This document shows, one piece after another, positions 6,801 to 12,512 of a DNA stretch of 12,512 bases (positions within the stretch are counted from its first letter, which is position 1; every line of letters starts with the position of its first letter). Under the pieces are notes generated by a model that was not told where the DNA came from, searched no databases, and worked only from the letters and a program-made list of their open reading frames with translations. The translations under genes were made by a program, and so were the position numbers. This DNA comes from Bacillota bacterium. GTDB taxonomy: Bacteria; Bacillota; Sulfobacillia; JAJZYS01; JAJYTV01. Where the stretch lies: assembly GCA_021786135.1 (NCBI GenBank), contig JAJYNV010000376.1, positions 1-12,512 on the forward strand, read 5' to 3'.

Positions 6801-7238
6801 GATCCGGATGCTCCCGGCTCGGTGCGGGTCGTCCAACGTCACCGGCAGGAGGATGACCGGTGCGCGCGGGACTTGCGTCCCGTCGGCCGGCTGCCACGTG
6901 GCCATGCCGAAAGCGAGGTGAAGCGTCTCGACACCGTGTTCCTCGCGCCCCTCGAGGACGCGGTCGTGGAGGCTGCGGAGCCTCTCGATCTCGCTGTCTC
7001 TCTCCAAGCGGACGAGACGGGCGAGTGCGACCGGCTCCCCGTCGAGCAGGGCCTCGAGTGCCGCTTGATCGGCTGCGCGCAGGTCGAACGCGATCTCGCC
7101 AGCGTCGCGCCAGCGCACGAGATTGCTCTGCCGCACCATGTCGTCGAGTCGCTGCAGCCAGTCCCTGCAGGCATCCTGCACCCGCGCTTCTCGCGGCATC
7201 GGGCCGCGCGCCACGTCATAGGGCCAAGGCTGTGCCAT
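3879..7238 (-). CDS. Superfamily 1 DNA/RNA helicase with DUF4011-like N-terminus and Vsr-like C-terminal nuclease domain
   Basis: The 1119-residue protein is a UPF1/DNA2-like superfamily 1 helicase. Residues about 105-165 (HLAFGMATWQ, RAPVILLPVTL, NPALAHVL) resemble DUF4011. Walker A is GGPGTGKSQT with Lys297. Motif II is VVIWDESSQM with Asp729 and Glu730, followed by GDENQLPPP (motif III). GWHYRSLDEALFAFANRRIYHG fits motif IV, VQGDERD (Gln911) motif V and RLNVAITRARR (945-955) motif VI. Residues about 400-690 are a helical insert rich in Leu, Ala, Glu and Arg. The last 105 residues resemble the Vsr-type REase_MTES_1575 domain: PEEVYVALREAG, RFDLVARHP (Asp1041), CDG at 1059-1061, and LGWRYHRIWSGDW. 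The expected acidic residue before CDG is Ala1058. Start ATG 7238 has an ideal AAGGAGG site 7 bases away; the frame stays open 55 codons upstream without another good start. Similar architectures occur in DNA repair and in phage-defence candidates. No partner gene is nearby. Confidence 0.88.
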   Translation of the reverse strand: MAQPWPYDVARGPMPREARVQDACRDWLQRLDDMVRQSNLVRWRDAGEIAFDLRAADQAALEALLDGEPVALARLVRLERDSEIERLRSLHDRVLEGREEHGVETLHLAFGMATWQPADGTQVPRAPVILLPVTLDDPHRAGSIRIRRRGAMAVNPALAHVLDRDHHCAVDSIEMPDGTKVRGAELPAALWAPLVRAARSVPGFAVEHSVLLGNFFPHRVHLLRELAGRAGSMAGHDVLAALAGDSEAKEALRATAVEAGTRPARIVLPADRSQIEAIEAARRGHSCAIVGGPGTGKSQTIANLSAALIADGQRVLVVASKRAALEAVRTRLEARGLGEMVLDLGDAEIDGQKVRRRIAAAARSVPAEGGAEPGELAQIGQRRQRLQATLDVLLRARPPAGLSVFDLQSRIMRVPQEVRAAGLEPWPELRAMDLQAVRDVKILLAELSTFAATRSAWTGAAIPDATAAREAVGLSLRAYEGWQQLRAALAAVDPGARPRTFSELSVLVQEWPKASPEAVALETAIDSLRLPLLKLQALMGPAALRSDALDEMGRSLAALAGDQTTPHRIPQVRALQEELTLRGVSRAVQEMQDRGVPSSLWPQAFELLWLEACLADVRRDVATLPGIYGRDRDALEREMDELEEQERSAASVALRWNQKHRVRTAFGDRPEQQRLLQAAADAGAPPLPELLAAAPDALLTVFPCWLVSPFTVSQMVDGSRTHFDVVIWDESSQMPVEAAILAILRGARLVLAGDENQLPPPEAADPAARRQPQSLLEALSFLPRYSLGWHYRSLDEALFAFANRRIYHGAVATFPGRLGHGAGLRHVRLDQPDTSRSRAGDAALAGLVDLVLREAKAHPQESLGVIALTSAEADRIRGAVYAAVSGLPDLQPFFATSRSERFFVKPVDLVQGDERDHVIFAVGVDSGQADGAAVDLLWGPLGERRLNVAITRARRRMTVATALGGEEIRDLGLGGGVALLRDFLQYAKMRHGGRMAGELSDEPVNPFEDTLAPFPEEVYVALREAGMDVVPQYGALRHRFDLVARHPGRPSEYVLAIACDGCDAHGMPTMREHDRQRQLEHLGWRYHRIWSGDWAADRDREIARAVEACRVAAASIDGG

Positions 7239-7245
7239 GTGAGAG

Positions 7246-7252
7246 CCTCCTT
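7246..7252 (-). promoter_or_regulatory. Ribosome binding site that fixes the helicase start
   Basis: On the minus strand this is AAGGAGG, 7 bases before ATG 7238..7236. It decides between this start and a 55-codon upstream extension of the open frame. Confidence 0.7.
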
Positions 7253-7555
7253 CGCGCCGCGAACCGCCTGGCAAGTCGACTGCGCGGCGAGCCGAATTAG
7301 TATGCGCGAGTCGGGCGGACGAAACTCGCCGGCGACGCGGCTGCGCGGAAACAGCCGGAGAGTCGCCGCACGCGCGCGAAAGGGCAGGGCATAAGAGACG
7401 CATGCGGCCCCCAGCTGACCGTCAAGAATGAAGCGGCGGCACAAAGATGCTCACCCTGCTTCCGAAACGACGAGTCGAGGCATCGCCGTTTTCCCGAAGA
7501 CACAGTTGGCATGGGGCCGCACCGCACGCGACATGCGACCAAGCTTGTAGGCGCA

Positions 7556-7564
7556 TGGTACAAT
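7556..7564 (+). promoter_or_regulatory. Extended -10-type promoter candidate for the rocA/hypD cassette
   Basis: TGGTACAAT contains a TG one base upstream of TACAAT, the extended -10 pattern, with 5 of 6 matches to TATAAT. The -35 position (around 7535-7541, CGACCA or similar) is weak, which fits an extended -10 promoter or one needing an activator. Predicted transcription from about 7571 would give a 100-base leader before GTG 7673. Recognised by eye only. Confidence 0.4.
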
Positions 7565-7672
7565 GTCTCTCGGCAAACGCCTCCAAGCTGGCCAGCCAAG
7601 GCAATCCAGAGAAGAAGGGCAGGCGAGCCGACCGTGGTCTTCGGGCCACAGGGAGGCAGGTCGGCGCCATAC

Positions 7673-9220
7673 GTGATTGATTCCTACCGTCCCGAACCGC
7701 TTGTCGATTTTCAGAGCTCGGAGAACCGCAGCGTGCTTGAGAGTGCATTGAAGGAAGTGGGGGCGGAACTCGGCCGCCACTATCCGATCGTGGTGGGCGG
7801 GGAGCGCCGTGAGCGCCAAAGCCGCCTGCGTTCGTACAACCCGTCGCGTCTCAGCGAGACCGTCGGCACCGTGTCGAAGGCGACGCGTGAGGACGTCGAG
7901 GACGCCATCGCGGCGGCCGAGAAGGCGTTCAAGAGCTGGAGTCGGGCAGGGGCCGCGTACCGGGCGAGGGTTCTTCTCAAGGCGGCGGCGGAGCTGCGGC
8001 GGCAGAAGGCCCTTTTCACCGCACTCGAGGTCTACGAGGCGGGGAAGACGTGGCCGGAGGCGGACGGCGACGTGGCCGAGGCGATCGACTTCATGGAGTA
8101 CTACGCGCGGCAGGCGGTGCGGCTCGCGGCGCCGGTGCCGACGATCAACCTGCCGGGCGAGGAGGACGAGTCGTTCTATATCCCCCTCGGGGTGGGCGTG
8201 ATCATTCCGCCGTGGAACTTCCCGCTCGCGATCCTCTGCGGCATGACGACGGGCGCGATCGTGGCGGGGAACACGGTGCTGCTGAAGCCGTCGAGCGTGA
8301 CGCCGGTGATCGGGGCCTGGTTCGTGAACCTTCTGGAGCAGAGCGGTCTGCCGGCCGGGGTCGTGAACTTCGTGCCGGGAGACAGCCGGGACATCGGGGA
8401 CTACATGGTGGCGCATCCGCGCACGCGGTTCATCAGCTTCACGGGCTCGCGGGAAGTGGGCCTCCACATCAACGAGCTGGCGGCGAAGCACCAGCCGGGG
8501 CAGATCTGGATCAAGCGTGTCGTGGCGGAGATGGGCGGCAAGGACGCGATCGTGGTCGACGAGACGGCTGACATCGAGATGGCGGCGGCGGACATCGTCA
8601 CGTCGGCCTTCGGCTTCCAGGGCCAGAAGTGCTCGGCCTGCTCACGCGCCATCGTGGTGGACGCGGTCTACGACGAGGTGGCGCGGCTGGTGGCGGAGCG
8701 GACGAAGCGGCTGACGCTGGGCATGGCGATGGACCCGGCAAACGCCGTCGGCCCGGTGATCGACCAGGGCTCCGAGACCAAGATCCTCGGCTACATCGAG
8801 CAGGGCAAGAGCACGGCGAAGCTGCTCGCCGGCGGCGCCAAGGTGGGTGAGGGCGGCCACTTCATCGCCCCGACCGTCTTCGGCGACGTCGCGCCCGACT
8901 CGGCCCTGGCGCAGGAGGAGATCTTCGGACCGGTGCTCTCCCTGCTGCGCGCCCGCGACTACGACCACGCGATCGAGCTCGCCAACGGCACCGAGTTCGG
9001 CCTCACCGGCTCGCTCTACTCGCACGAGCGCGACCGCCTCGAGCAGGCCCGCCTCGACTTCCACGTCGGCAACCTCTACCTCAACCGCAAGTGCACCGGC
9101 GCCGTCGTCGGCGCCCACCCCTTCGGCGGCTTCAACATGTCCGGCACCGACTCCAAGACCGGCAGCCCGGACTACCTCCTCCTCTTCACCCAGATGAAGT
9201 GCGTCGCCGAGCGGATCTGA
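7673..9220 (+). CDS. rocA: 1-pyrroline-5-carboxylate (L-glutamate gamma-semialdehyde) dehydrogenase
   Basis: The product oxidises L-glutamate 5-semialdehyde, which is in equilibrium with 1-pyrroline-5-carboxylate, to glutamate using NAD+. The 515-residue length equals that of Bacillus RocA as I recall it. The start GTG gives MIDSYRPEPLVDF, which fits the RocA N-terminus (xPYKPEPFTDF). Catalytic residues are visible: Asn182 in PPWNFP, Glu286 in AEMGGKDA and Cys320 in GQKCSACSR, with the standard spacing of 34. YIPLGVGVIIPPWNF, FTGSREVG and HPFGGFNMSGTDSKTGSPDYL near the C-terminus are typical of this family. The ribosome binding site is poor: GGGAGG lies 16 bases upstream and GGCAGG 12, and GTG 7634 is an alternative start. 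The gene is first in a cassette with the activase (84-bp gap) and hypD, and it would consume the HypD product. Codon use changes sharply from G-ending to C-ending codons at about 8740-8780. Confidence 0.9.
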   Translation: MIDSYRPEPLVDFQSSENRSVLESALKEVGAELGRHYPIVVGGERRERQSRLRSYNPSRLSETVGTVSKATREDVEDAIAAAEKAFKSWSRAGAAYRARVLLKAAAELRRQKALFTALEVYEAGKTWPEADGDVAEAIDFMEYYARQAVRLAAPVPTINLPGEEDESFYIPLGVGVIIPPWNFPLAILCGMTTGAIVAGNTVLLKPSSVTPVIGAWFVNLLEQSGLPAGVVNFVPGDSRDIGDYMVAHPRTRFISFTGSREVGLHINELAAKHQPGQIWIKRVVAEMGGKDAIVVDETADIEMAAADIVTSAFGFQGQKCSACSRAIVVDAVYDEVARLVAERTKRLTLGMAMDPANAVGPVIDQGSETKILGYIEQGKSTAKLLAGGAKVGEGGHFIAPTVFGDVAPDSALAQEEIFGPVLSLLRARDYDHAIELANGTEFGLTGSLYSHERDRLEQARLDFHVGNLYLNRKCTGAVVGAHPFGGFNMSGTDSKTGSPDYLLLFTQMKCVAERI

Positions 9221-9304
9221 TCTGACGGACGGGGGCAGGCCGCCGCGTCTGGGAGGGGGCGGCGGGGTCGCGGCGATGGGGCGACCGCACAGGGGGAGAT
9301 CCTC

Positions 9305-10087
9305 ATGGCTACGGCAGAAGGCATGATCTTCGACATCCAGCGCTACGCGCTGCACGACGGAGCGGGCATCCGGACGCTCGTGTTCCTTAAAGGCTGTCCC
9401 CTGCGCTGCCCGTGGTGCCACAACCCCGAGGGACAGCAGAAGGGGCAGCAGGTGATGCGCTACGAGGACGGGACGGAGAAGGTCGCGGGCCGACGCATGG
9501 GTGTCGAAGACGTCCTGCGGGAGGTCGAGAAGGACACCATCTTCTACGACCAGTCCGGAGGAGGCGTCACCTTCTCAGGAGGAGACCCCCTGCTCCAGCC
9601 CGGCTTCCTGCGGGAACTGCTCAAGGCGTGCAAGGCGCACGACCTGAGCACGGCTGTCGAGACCTCGGGCTACGCCCGCTGGGAGGACGTCGCCGAGGTG
9701 GCGCCGCTGGTGGACCTCTGGCTTTACGATCTCAAGCTGATGGACCCGGAACGCCACCGTACCTGGACGGGCGTATCGAACCGGCGCATCCTGAGAAACC
9801 TCGAGGGTCTGGCCGCCGCGGGCGCGCGGTTGATCGTGCGCATTCCGGTCGTGCCGGGCGTCAACGACGACCGCGCGAACCTCGAGGCGACAGGGCGGTT
9901 TGTTGCGCAGCTCGACGCCATCGCTGAGGTGCACCTGCTTCCCTACCATCGGGCGGGCATGAGCAAGTACGATCGCCTCGGCATGGACTACACCCTCGAC
10001 GATACCCCGGAGCCCGGTGAGGAAGAGATGGAGCGTCTCGCGGCGATTGTGCAGGAGTCAGGCGTCCGCACGAAGATCGGCGGCTAG
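9305..10087 (+). CDS. Radical SAM glycyl-radical-enzyme activase (probable HypD activase)
   Basis: The 260-residue enzyme belongs to the pyruvate formate-lyase activase family. It uses a [4Fe-4S] cluster and S-adenosylmethionine to abstract a hydrogen from a glycine of its partner enzyme. The cluster motif Cys-x3-Cys-x2-Cys is at 31, 35 and 38 (CPLRCPWC), followed by HNPEGQ. FSGGDPLLQ (about residues 92-100) is the SAM-binding GGE/GGD motif. DLWLYDLKLMD, RIPVVPGVNDD and VHLLPYH are typical later strands. Between the cluster loop and the next helix there is only a short segment with no further cysteines, so the ferredoxin-like domain carried by many activases of non-PFL glycyl radical enzymes is absent. 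ATG 9305 has a good site, GGGGGAG, 7 bases upstream. The gene lies 35 bases before hypD, and such activases are usually encoded next to their partner, so HypD is the expected substrate. Confidence 0.92.
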   Translation: MATAEGMIFDIQRYALHDGAGIRTLVFLKGCPLRCPWCHNPEGQQKGQQVMRYEDGTEKVAGRRMGVEDVLREVEKDTIFYDQSGGGVTFSGGDPLLQPGFLRELLKACKAHDLSTAVETSGYARWEDVAEVAPLVDLWLYDLKLMDPERHRTWTGVSNRRILRNLEGLAAAGARLIVRIPVVPGVNDDRANLEATGRFVAQLDAIAEVHLLPYHRAGMSKYDRLGMDYTLDDTPEPGEEEMERLAAIVQESGVRTKIGG

Positions 10088-10107
10088 TTCGCCAATTCCA
10101 GAGCGTC

Positions 10108-10114
10108 AAGGAGG
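10108..10114 (+). promoter_or_regulatory. Ribosome binding site supporting the GTG start of hypD
   Basis: AAGGAGG lies 8 bases upstream of GTG 10123, in the 35-base gap after the activase gene. It is a full-strength site for a non-ATG start. Confidence 0.65.
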
Positions 10115-10122
10115 GGTCTCGA

Positions 10123-12480
10123 GTGAACGAAAGGGTTGCGGAACTGCGGCGCAGGAGCGTCGAGGCCGGGGCGACCGTGTCGCCGGAGCGCGCACGCCTG
10201 ATGACGGAATTCTACCGGAGCGCGAAGGGACTCTCGACGCCGATGCTGCGCGCACGGGCGTTCGAGTACCTCCTGGCGCACAAGACGATCGCGATCGGCG
10301 ACGGGGAGCTGATCGTCGGTGAGCGGGGACCCGCTCCCAAGGCGTCACCGACCTATCCGGAACTCTGCTGCCACAGCATCGAGGACCTGGAGATGCTCGA
10401 TACTCGCGAGAAGATCCCCTATGCGGTCGACGCGGACACGATGGCCTTCTATGAGGAGGAGGCCATCCCGTTCTGGCGCGGCCGTTCCCTGCGCGACCGC
10501 ATCTTCGACGCCATGACGCCGGAGTGGCGGGACGCCTACGCCGCGGGCATCTTCACCGAGTTCATGGAGCAGCGGGCGCCGGGCCACACGGCCGGCGGCG
10601 GACAGATCTTCCGCAAGGGCTTCCTCGACCTCAAGGGTGAGGCGGAGGCAGAACTGCTGCGGCTCGACTTCCTGAACGATCCCGAGGCCTTGGCGAAGCA
10701 GGAGGAGCTCAGGGCCATGACAGTGGCCTGCGACGCCATCATCCGTTTTGCCGAACGGCACGCGGAGAGAGCGCGCGAGATGGCTGCGCAGGCAGAAGAC
10801 GCAGGACGGAGGCAGGAACTCCTCAAGATCGCGGACGTCTGCCAGCGCGTGCCGGCACACGCCCCCGAGACGTTCTGGGAGGGTCTTCAGGCCTACTGGT
10901 TCGTGCACCTCGGCGTCATCACCGAACTCAACACCTGGGACGCCTTCAACCCCGGTCGGCTCGATCAGCATCTCTATCCGCTCTACCGCAGCGATATCGA
11001 CGCGGGCCGCCTGAACGAGAGCGACGCCAAGGAACTGCTCGAGTGCTTCTGGGTGAAGTTCAACAACCAGCCGGCGCCGCCCAAGGTGGGGGTGACGAAC
11101 GCTGAGTCCGGGACCTACACGGACTTCGCCAACATCAACAGCGGCGGGCTCCGGCCGGATGGCTCGGACGGCGTCAACGAGCTCAGCTACCTGGTGCTCG
11201 ACGTGATCGACGAGATGCGCCTCCTGCAGCCGAGCTCGAACGTGCAGATCAGCAAGAAGACGCCGGACAGGTTCCTGCGCCATGCTCTGCGCATCGTGCG
11301 CAAGGGCTGGGGGCAGCCCTCGATCTTCAACGCCGACGCCGTCGTGCAGGAACTCCTGCGCCAGGGCAAGTCGCCGGAGGATGCGCGTGAGGGCGGCACG
11401 AGCGGCTGCGTCGAGGCAGGGGCCTTCGGCAAGGAGGCCTACATCCTCACGGGCTATTTCAACCTCGTGAAGATCCTCGAACTCACCTTGCACGACGGCC
11501 TCGATCCGCGCACCGGGCGGCAGATCGGCCTGCACACCGGCGACCCCCGGGGGTTCAAGGACTTCGATGCCCTGGTGGAGGCCTTCGCGCGGCAGATGCG
11601 CTACTTCCTCGACGTGAAGATCCGTGGCAACAACGTGATCGAGCGCCTCTACGCGACGGAGATGCCGGCGCCGTTCCTCTCGGTGATCACCGACGACTGC
11701 ATCGCGAAGGGGAGGGACTACAACGACGGCGGTCCCCGCTACAACACGAGCTACATCCAGGGCGTCGGCATCGGCACCCTGACAGACAGCCTCTCGGCTC
11801 TGAAGCGCCATGTCTACGAGGAGGGCTCCCTCGGCATGGGGGACCTGCTCACGGTTCTCGAGAAGGATTTCGAGGGCGCCGAGCCGGTGCGGACGCGGCT
11901 CATGGAGGAAACGCCGCGCTACGGCAACGACGACGACTATGCGGACGACATCATGCGGCGCATGTTCGATCTCTTCCAGTCGGCGGTGGACGGACGTCCG
12001 AACACGAAGGGCGGCACCTACCGCATCGATATGCTGCCGACCACCTGCCACGTCTACTTCGGCTCCGTCACAGGCGCGACGCCGGAGGGAAGACGCGCCT
12101 GGCAGCCAGTCTCCGAGGGCATCTCGCCCGTGCAGGGCGCCGACCGCCACGGACCGACGGCGGTGGTCAAGTCGATGGCCAAGATGGACCACATCCGCAC
12201 CGGCGGCACGCTTCTCAACATGAAGTTCATCCCGCAGGTGCTCGAGGGCGAGGAGAACCTCGAGAAGCTCCTGCACCTCGTCCGGGCCTACTTCCGGATG
12301 GACGGCCACCACATCCAGTTCAACGTCGTGAGCGTCGAGACGCTCCGGGAGGCGCAGCTGCACCCCGAAGACTACAGGGACCTCATCGTCCGCGTGGCCG
12401 GCTACAGCGACTACTTCTGCGACCTCAGCCGGGCCCTGCAGGACGAGATCATCGCGCGTACCGAGCACGCGGCCCTCTAG
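10123..12480 (+). CDS. hypD: Glycyl radical enzyme, trans-4-hydroxy-L-proline dehydratase
   Basis: The product is a 785-residue PFL-like glycyl radical enzyme. The C-terminal radical loop RVAGYSDYFCDL has the radical-bearing Gly760 and is followed by the usual Gln and Arg. The active-site loop SGCVEAG has thiyl Cys429 and base Glu431. Residues I recall from the Clostridioides difficile HypD structure (Phe152, His160, Asp278, Ser334, Phe340, Cys434, Glu436, Tyr450, Thr645, Gly765) all have an identical residue here five positions earlier: Phe147, His155, Asp273, Ser329, Phe335, Cys429, Glu431, Tyr445, Thr640, Gly760. Glu80 is at the same number. HypD dehydrates trans-4-hydroxy-L-proline to 1-pyrroline-5-carboxylate, which the upstream RocA would oxidise. 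Start GTG has an AAGGAGG site. The enzyme is cytosolic and oxygen-sensitive by family. It is not the hydrogenase-maturation protein also called HypD. Other glycyl radical dehydratases (glycerol, propanediol, choline lyase) fit less well. Confidence 0.88.
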   Translation: MNERVAELRRRSVEAGATVSPERARLMTEFYRSAKGLSTPMLRARAFEYLLAHKTIAIGDGELIVGERGPAPKASPTYPELCCHSIEDLEMLDTREKIPYAVDADTMAFYEEEAIPFWRGRSLRDRIFDAMTPEWRDAYAAGIFTEFMEQRAPGHTAGGGQIFRKGFLDLKGEAEAELLRLDFLNDPEALAKQEELRAMTVACDAIIRFAERHAERAREMAAQAEDAGRRQELLKIADVCQRVPAHAPETFWEGLQAYWFVHLGVITELNTWDAFNPGRLDQHLYPLYRSDIDAGRLNESDAKELLECFWVKFNNQPAPPKVGVTNAESGTYTDFANINSGGLRPDGSDGVNELSYLVLDVIDEMRLLQPSSNVQISKKTPDRFLRHALRIVRKGWGQPSIFNADAVVQELLRQGKSPEDAREGGTSGCVEAGAFGKEAYILTGYFNLVKILELTLHDGLDPRTGRQIGLHTGDPRGFKDFDALVEAFARQMRYFLDVKIRGNNVIERLYATEMPAPFLSVITDDCIAKGRDYNDGGPRYNTSYIQGVGIGTLTDSLSALKRHVYEEGSLGMGDLLTVLEKDFEGAEPVRTRLMEETPRYGNDDDYADDIMRRMFDLFQSAVDGRPNTKGGTYRIDMLPTTCHVYFGSVTGATPEGRRAWQPVSEGISPVQGADRHGPTAVVKSMAKMDHIRTGGTLLNMKFIPQVLEGEENLEKLLHLVRAYFRMDGHHIQFNVVSVETLREAQLHPEDYRDLIVRVAGYSDYFCDLSRALQDEIIARTEHAAL

Positions 12481-12512
12481 GAGACCCGACATCCGATTCG
12501 CAAACGATCTGC

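Larger units (their letters stand above)
7239..7672. other. 434-bp divergent intergenic region between the helicase and rocA
   Basis: No ORF with a plausible start and family resemblance was found here. Contents seen: the helicase ribosome binding site (7246-7252, minus); an AT-richer spot that reads CATACTA on the minus strand (7304..7298), a possible -10 element for the helicase without a convincing -35; an imperfect hairpin at 7330-7368 made of a 7-bp and a 5-bp stem; and an extended -10-like promoter reading toward rocA at 7556-7564. The rocA frame stays open back to 7511, but the N-terminal residues it would add do not resemble the family. Confidence 0.5.

Noticed and set aside
7506..7520. 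A sigma-54-like site (TGGCAT...GCA) upstream of rocA, considered because Bacillus rocA uses SigL
   Set aside because: The distance between the GG and GC elements is one base too short, and the -12 part reads CCGC instead of TTGC.
7511..7672. An N-terminal extension of rocA from ATG 7511
   Set aside because: No ribosome binding site precedes it, the added residues are Arg/Pro-rich and unlike the family, and it would place the likely promoter inside the coding region.
9239..9265. A GCCGCC/GGCGG inverted repeat in the rocA-activase gap as a terminator
   Set aside because: The stem is only 6 bp with a 14-base loop and no T-tract; purine-rich repetition in this gap explains it.
10345..12492. A 715-codon open frame on the minus strand opposite hypD
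   Set aside because: It is an antisense shadow produced by the strong G/C third-position bias. Its translation has no recognisable domain, and the plus strand carries a complete, motif-rich enzyme.

Overview
The window is GC-rich DNA (strong G/C bias at third codon positions) from a bacterium that looks like a high-GC endospore-forming Firmicute. Two small genes point there. One is an alpha/beta-type small acid-soluble spore protein (208-423, minus). The other is a YpmA/DUF4264 protein (635-829, plus), a family I know only from Firmicutes. I cannot name the genus; Symbiobacterium-, Limnochorda- or Thermaerobacter-like lineages would fit.

Layout: (1) 1-48, minus: the first 16 codons of an exported or membrane protein. 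(2) 208-423, minus: the spore protein, with a likely sigma-G promoter upstream and a 12-bp hairpin after the stop. (3) 563-829, plus: a good sigma-A-type promoter, an 8-codon leader ORF overlapping the next start by ATGA, and the YpmA-family gene. (4) 915-2393, plus: an NAD(P)-dependent aldehyde dehydrogenase. (5) 2482-3882, plus: a TTG-started ATP-grasp-like protein of unknown function. (6) 3879-7238, minus: a 1119-residue superfamily 1 helicase with an N-terminal DUF4011-like region and a C-terminal Vsr/MTES_1575-like nuclease domain; its stop overlaps the stop of gene 5 inside one CTAG. (7) 7239-7672: a 434-bp divergent intergenic region. (8) 7673-12480, plus: a three-gene cassette of 1-pyrroline-5-carboxylate dehydrogenase (RocA), a radical-SAM glycyl-radical-enzyme activase, and a glycyl radical enzyme matching trans-4-hydroxy-L-proline dehydratase (HypD).

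The main result is the last cassette. The activase would install the glycyl radical on HypD. HypD would dehydrate trans-4-hydroxy-L-proline to 1-pyrroline-5-carboxylate (P5C), and RocA would oxidise that product to glutamate with NAD+. This couples an oxygen-sensitive radical dehydratase to an oxidative glutamate-forming step instead of the better-known reduction of P5C to proline by ProC. The HypD assignment rests on the glycyl radical motif, the Cys-x-Glu active-site loop and a set of recalled active-site residues that all fall where expected. The helicase-nuclease could be a DNA repair or defence protein, but nothing around it decides this. I see no tRNA, rRNA, CRISPR array, insertion sequence or integrase.
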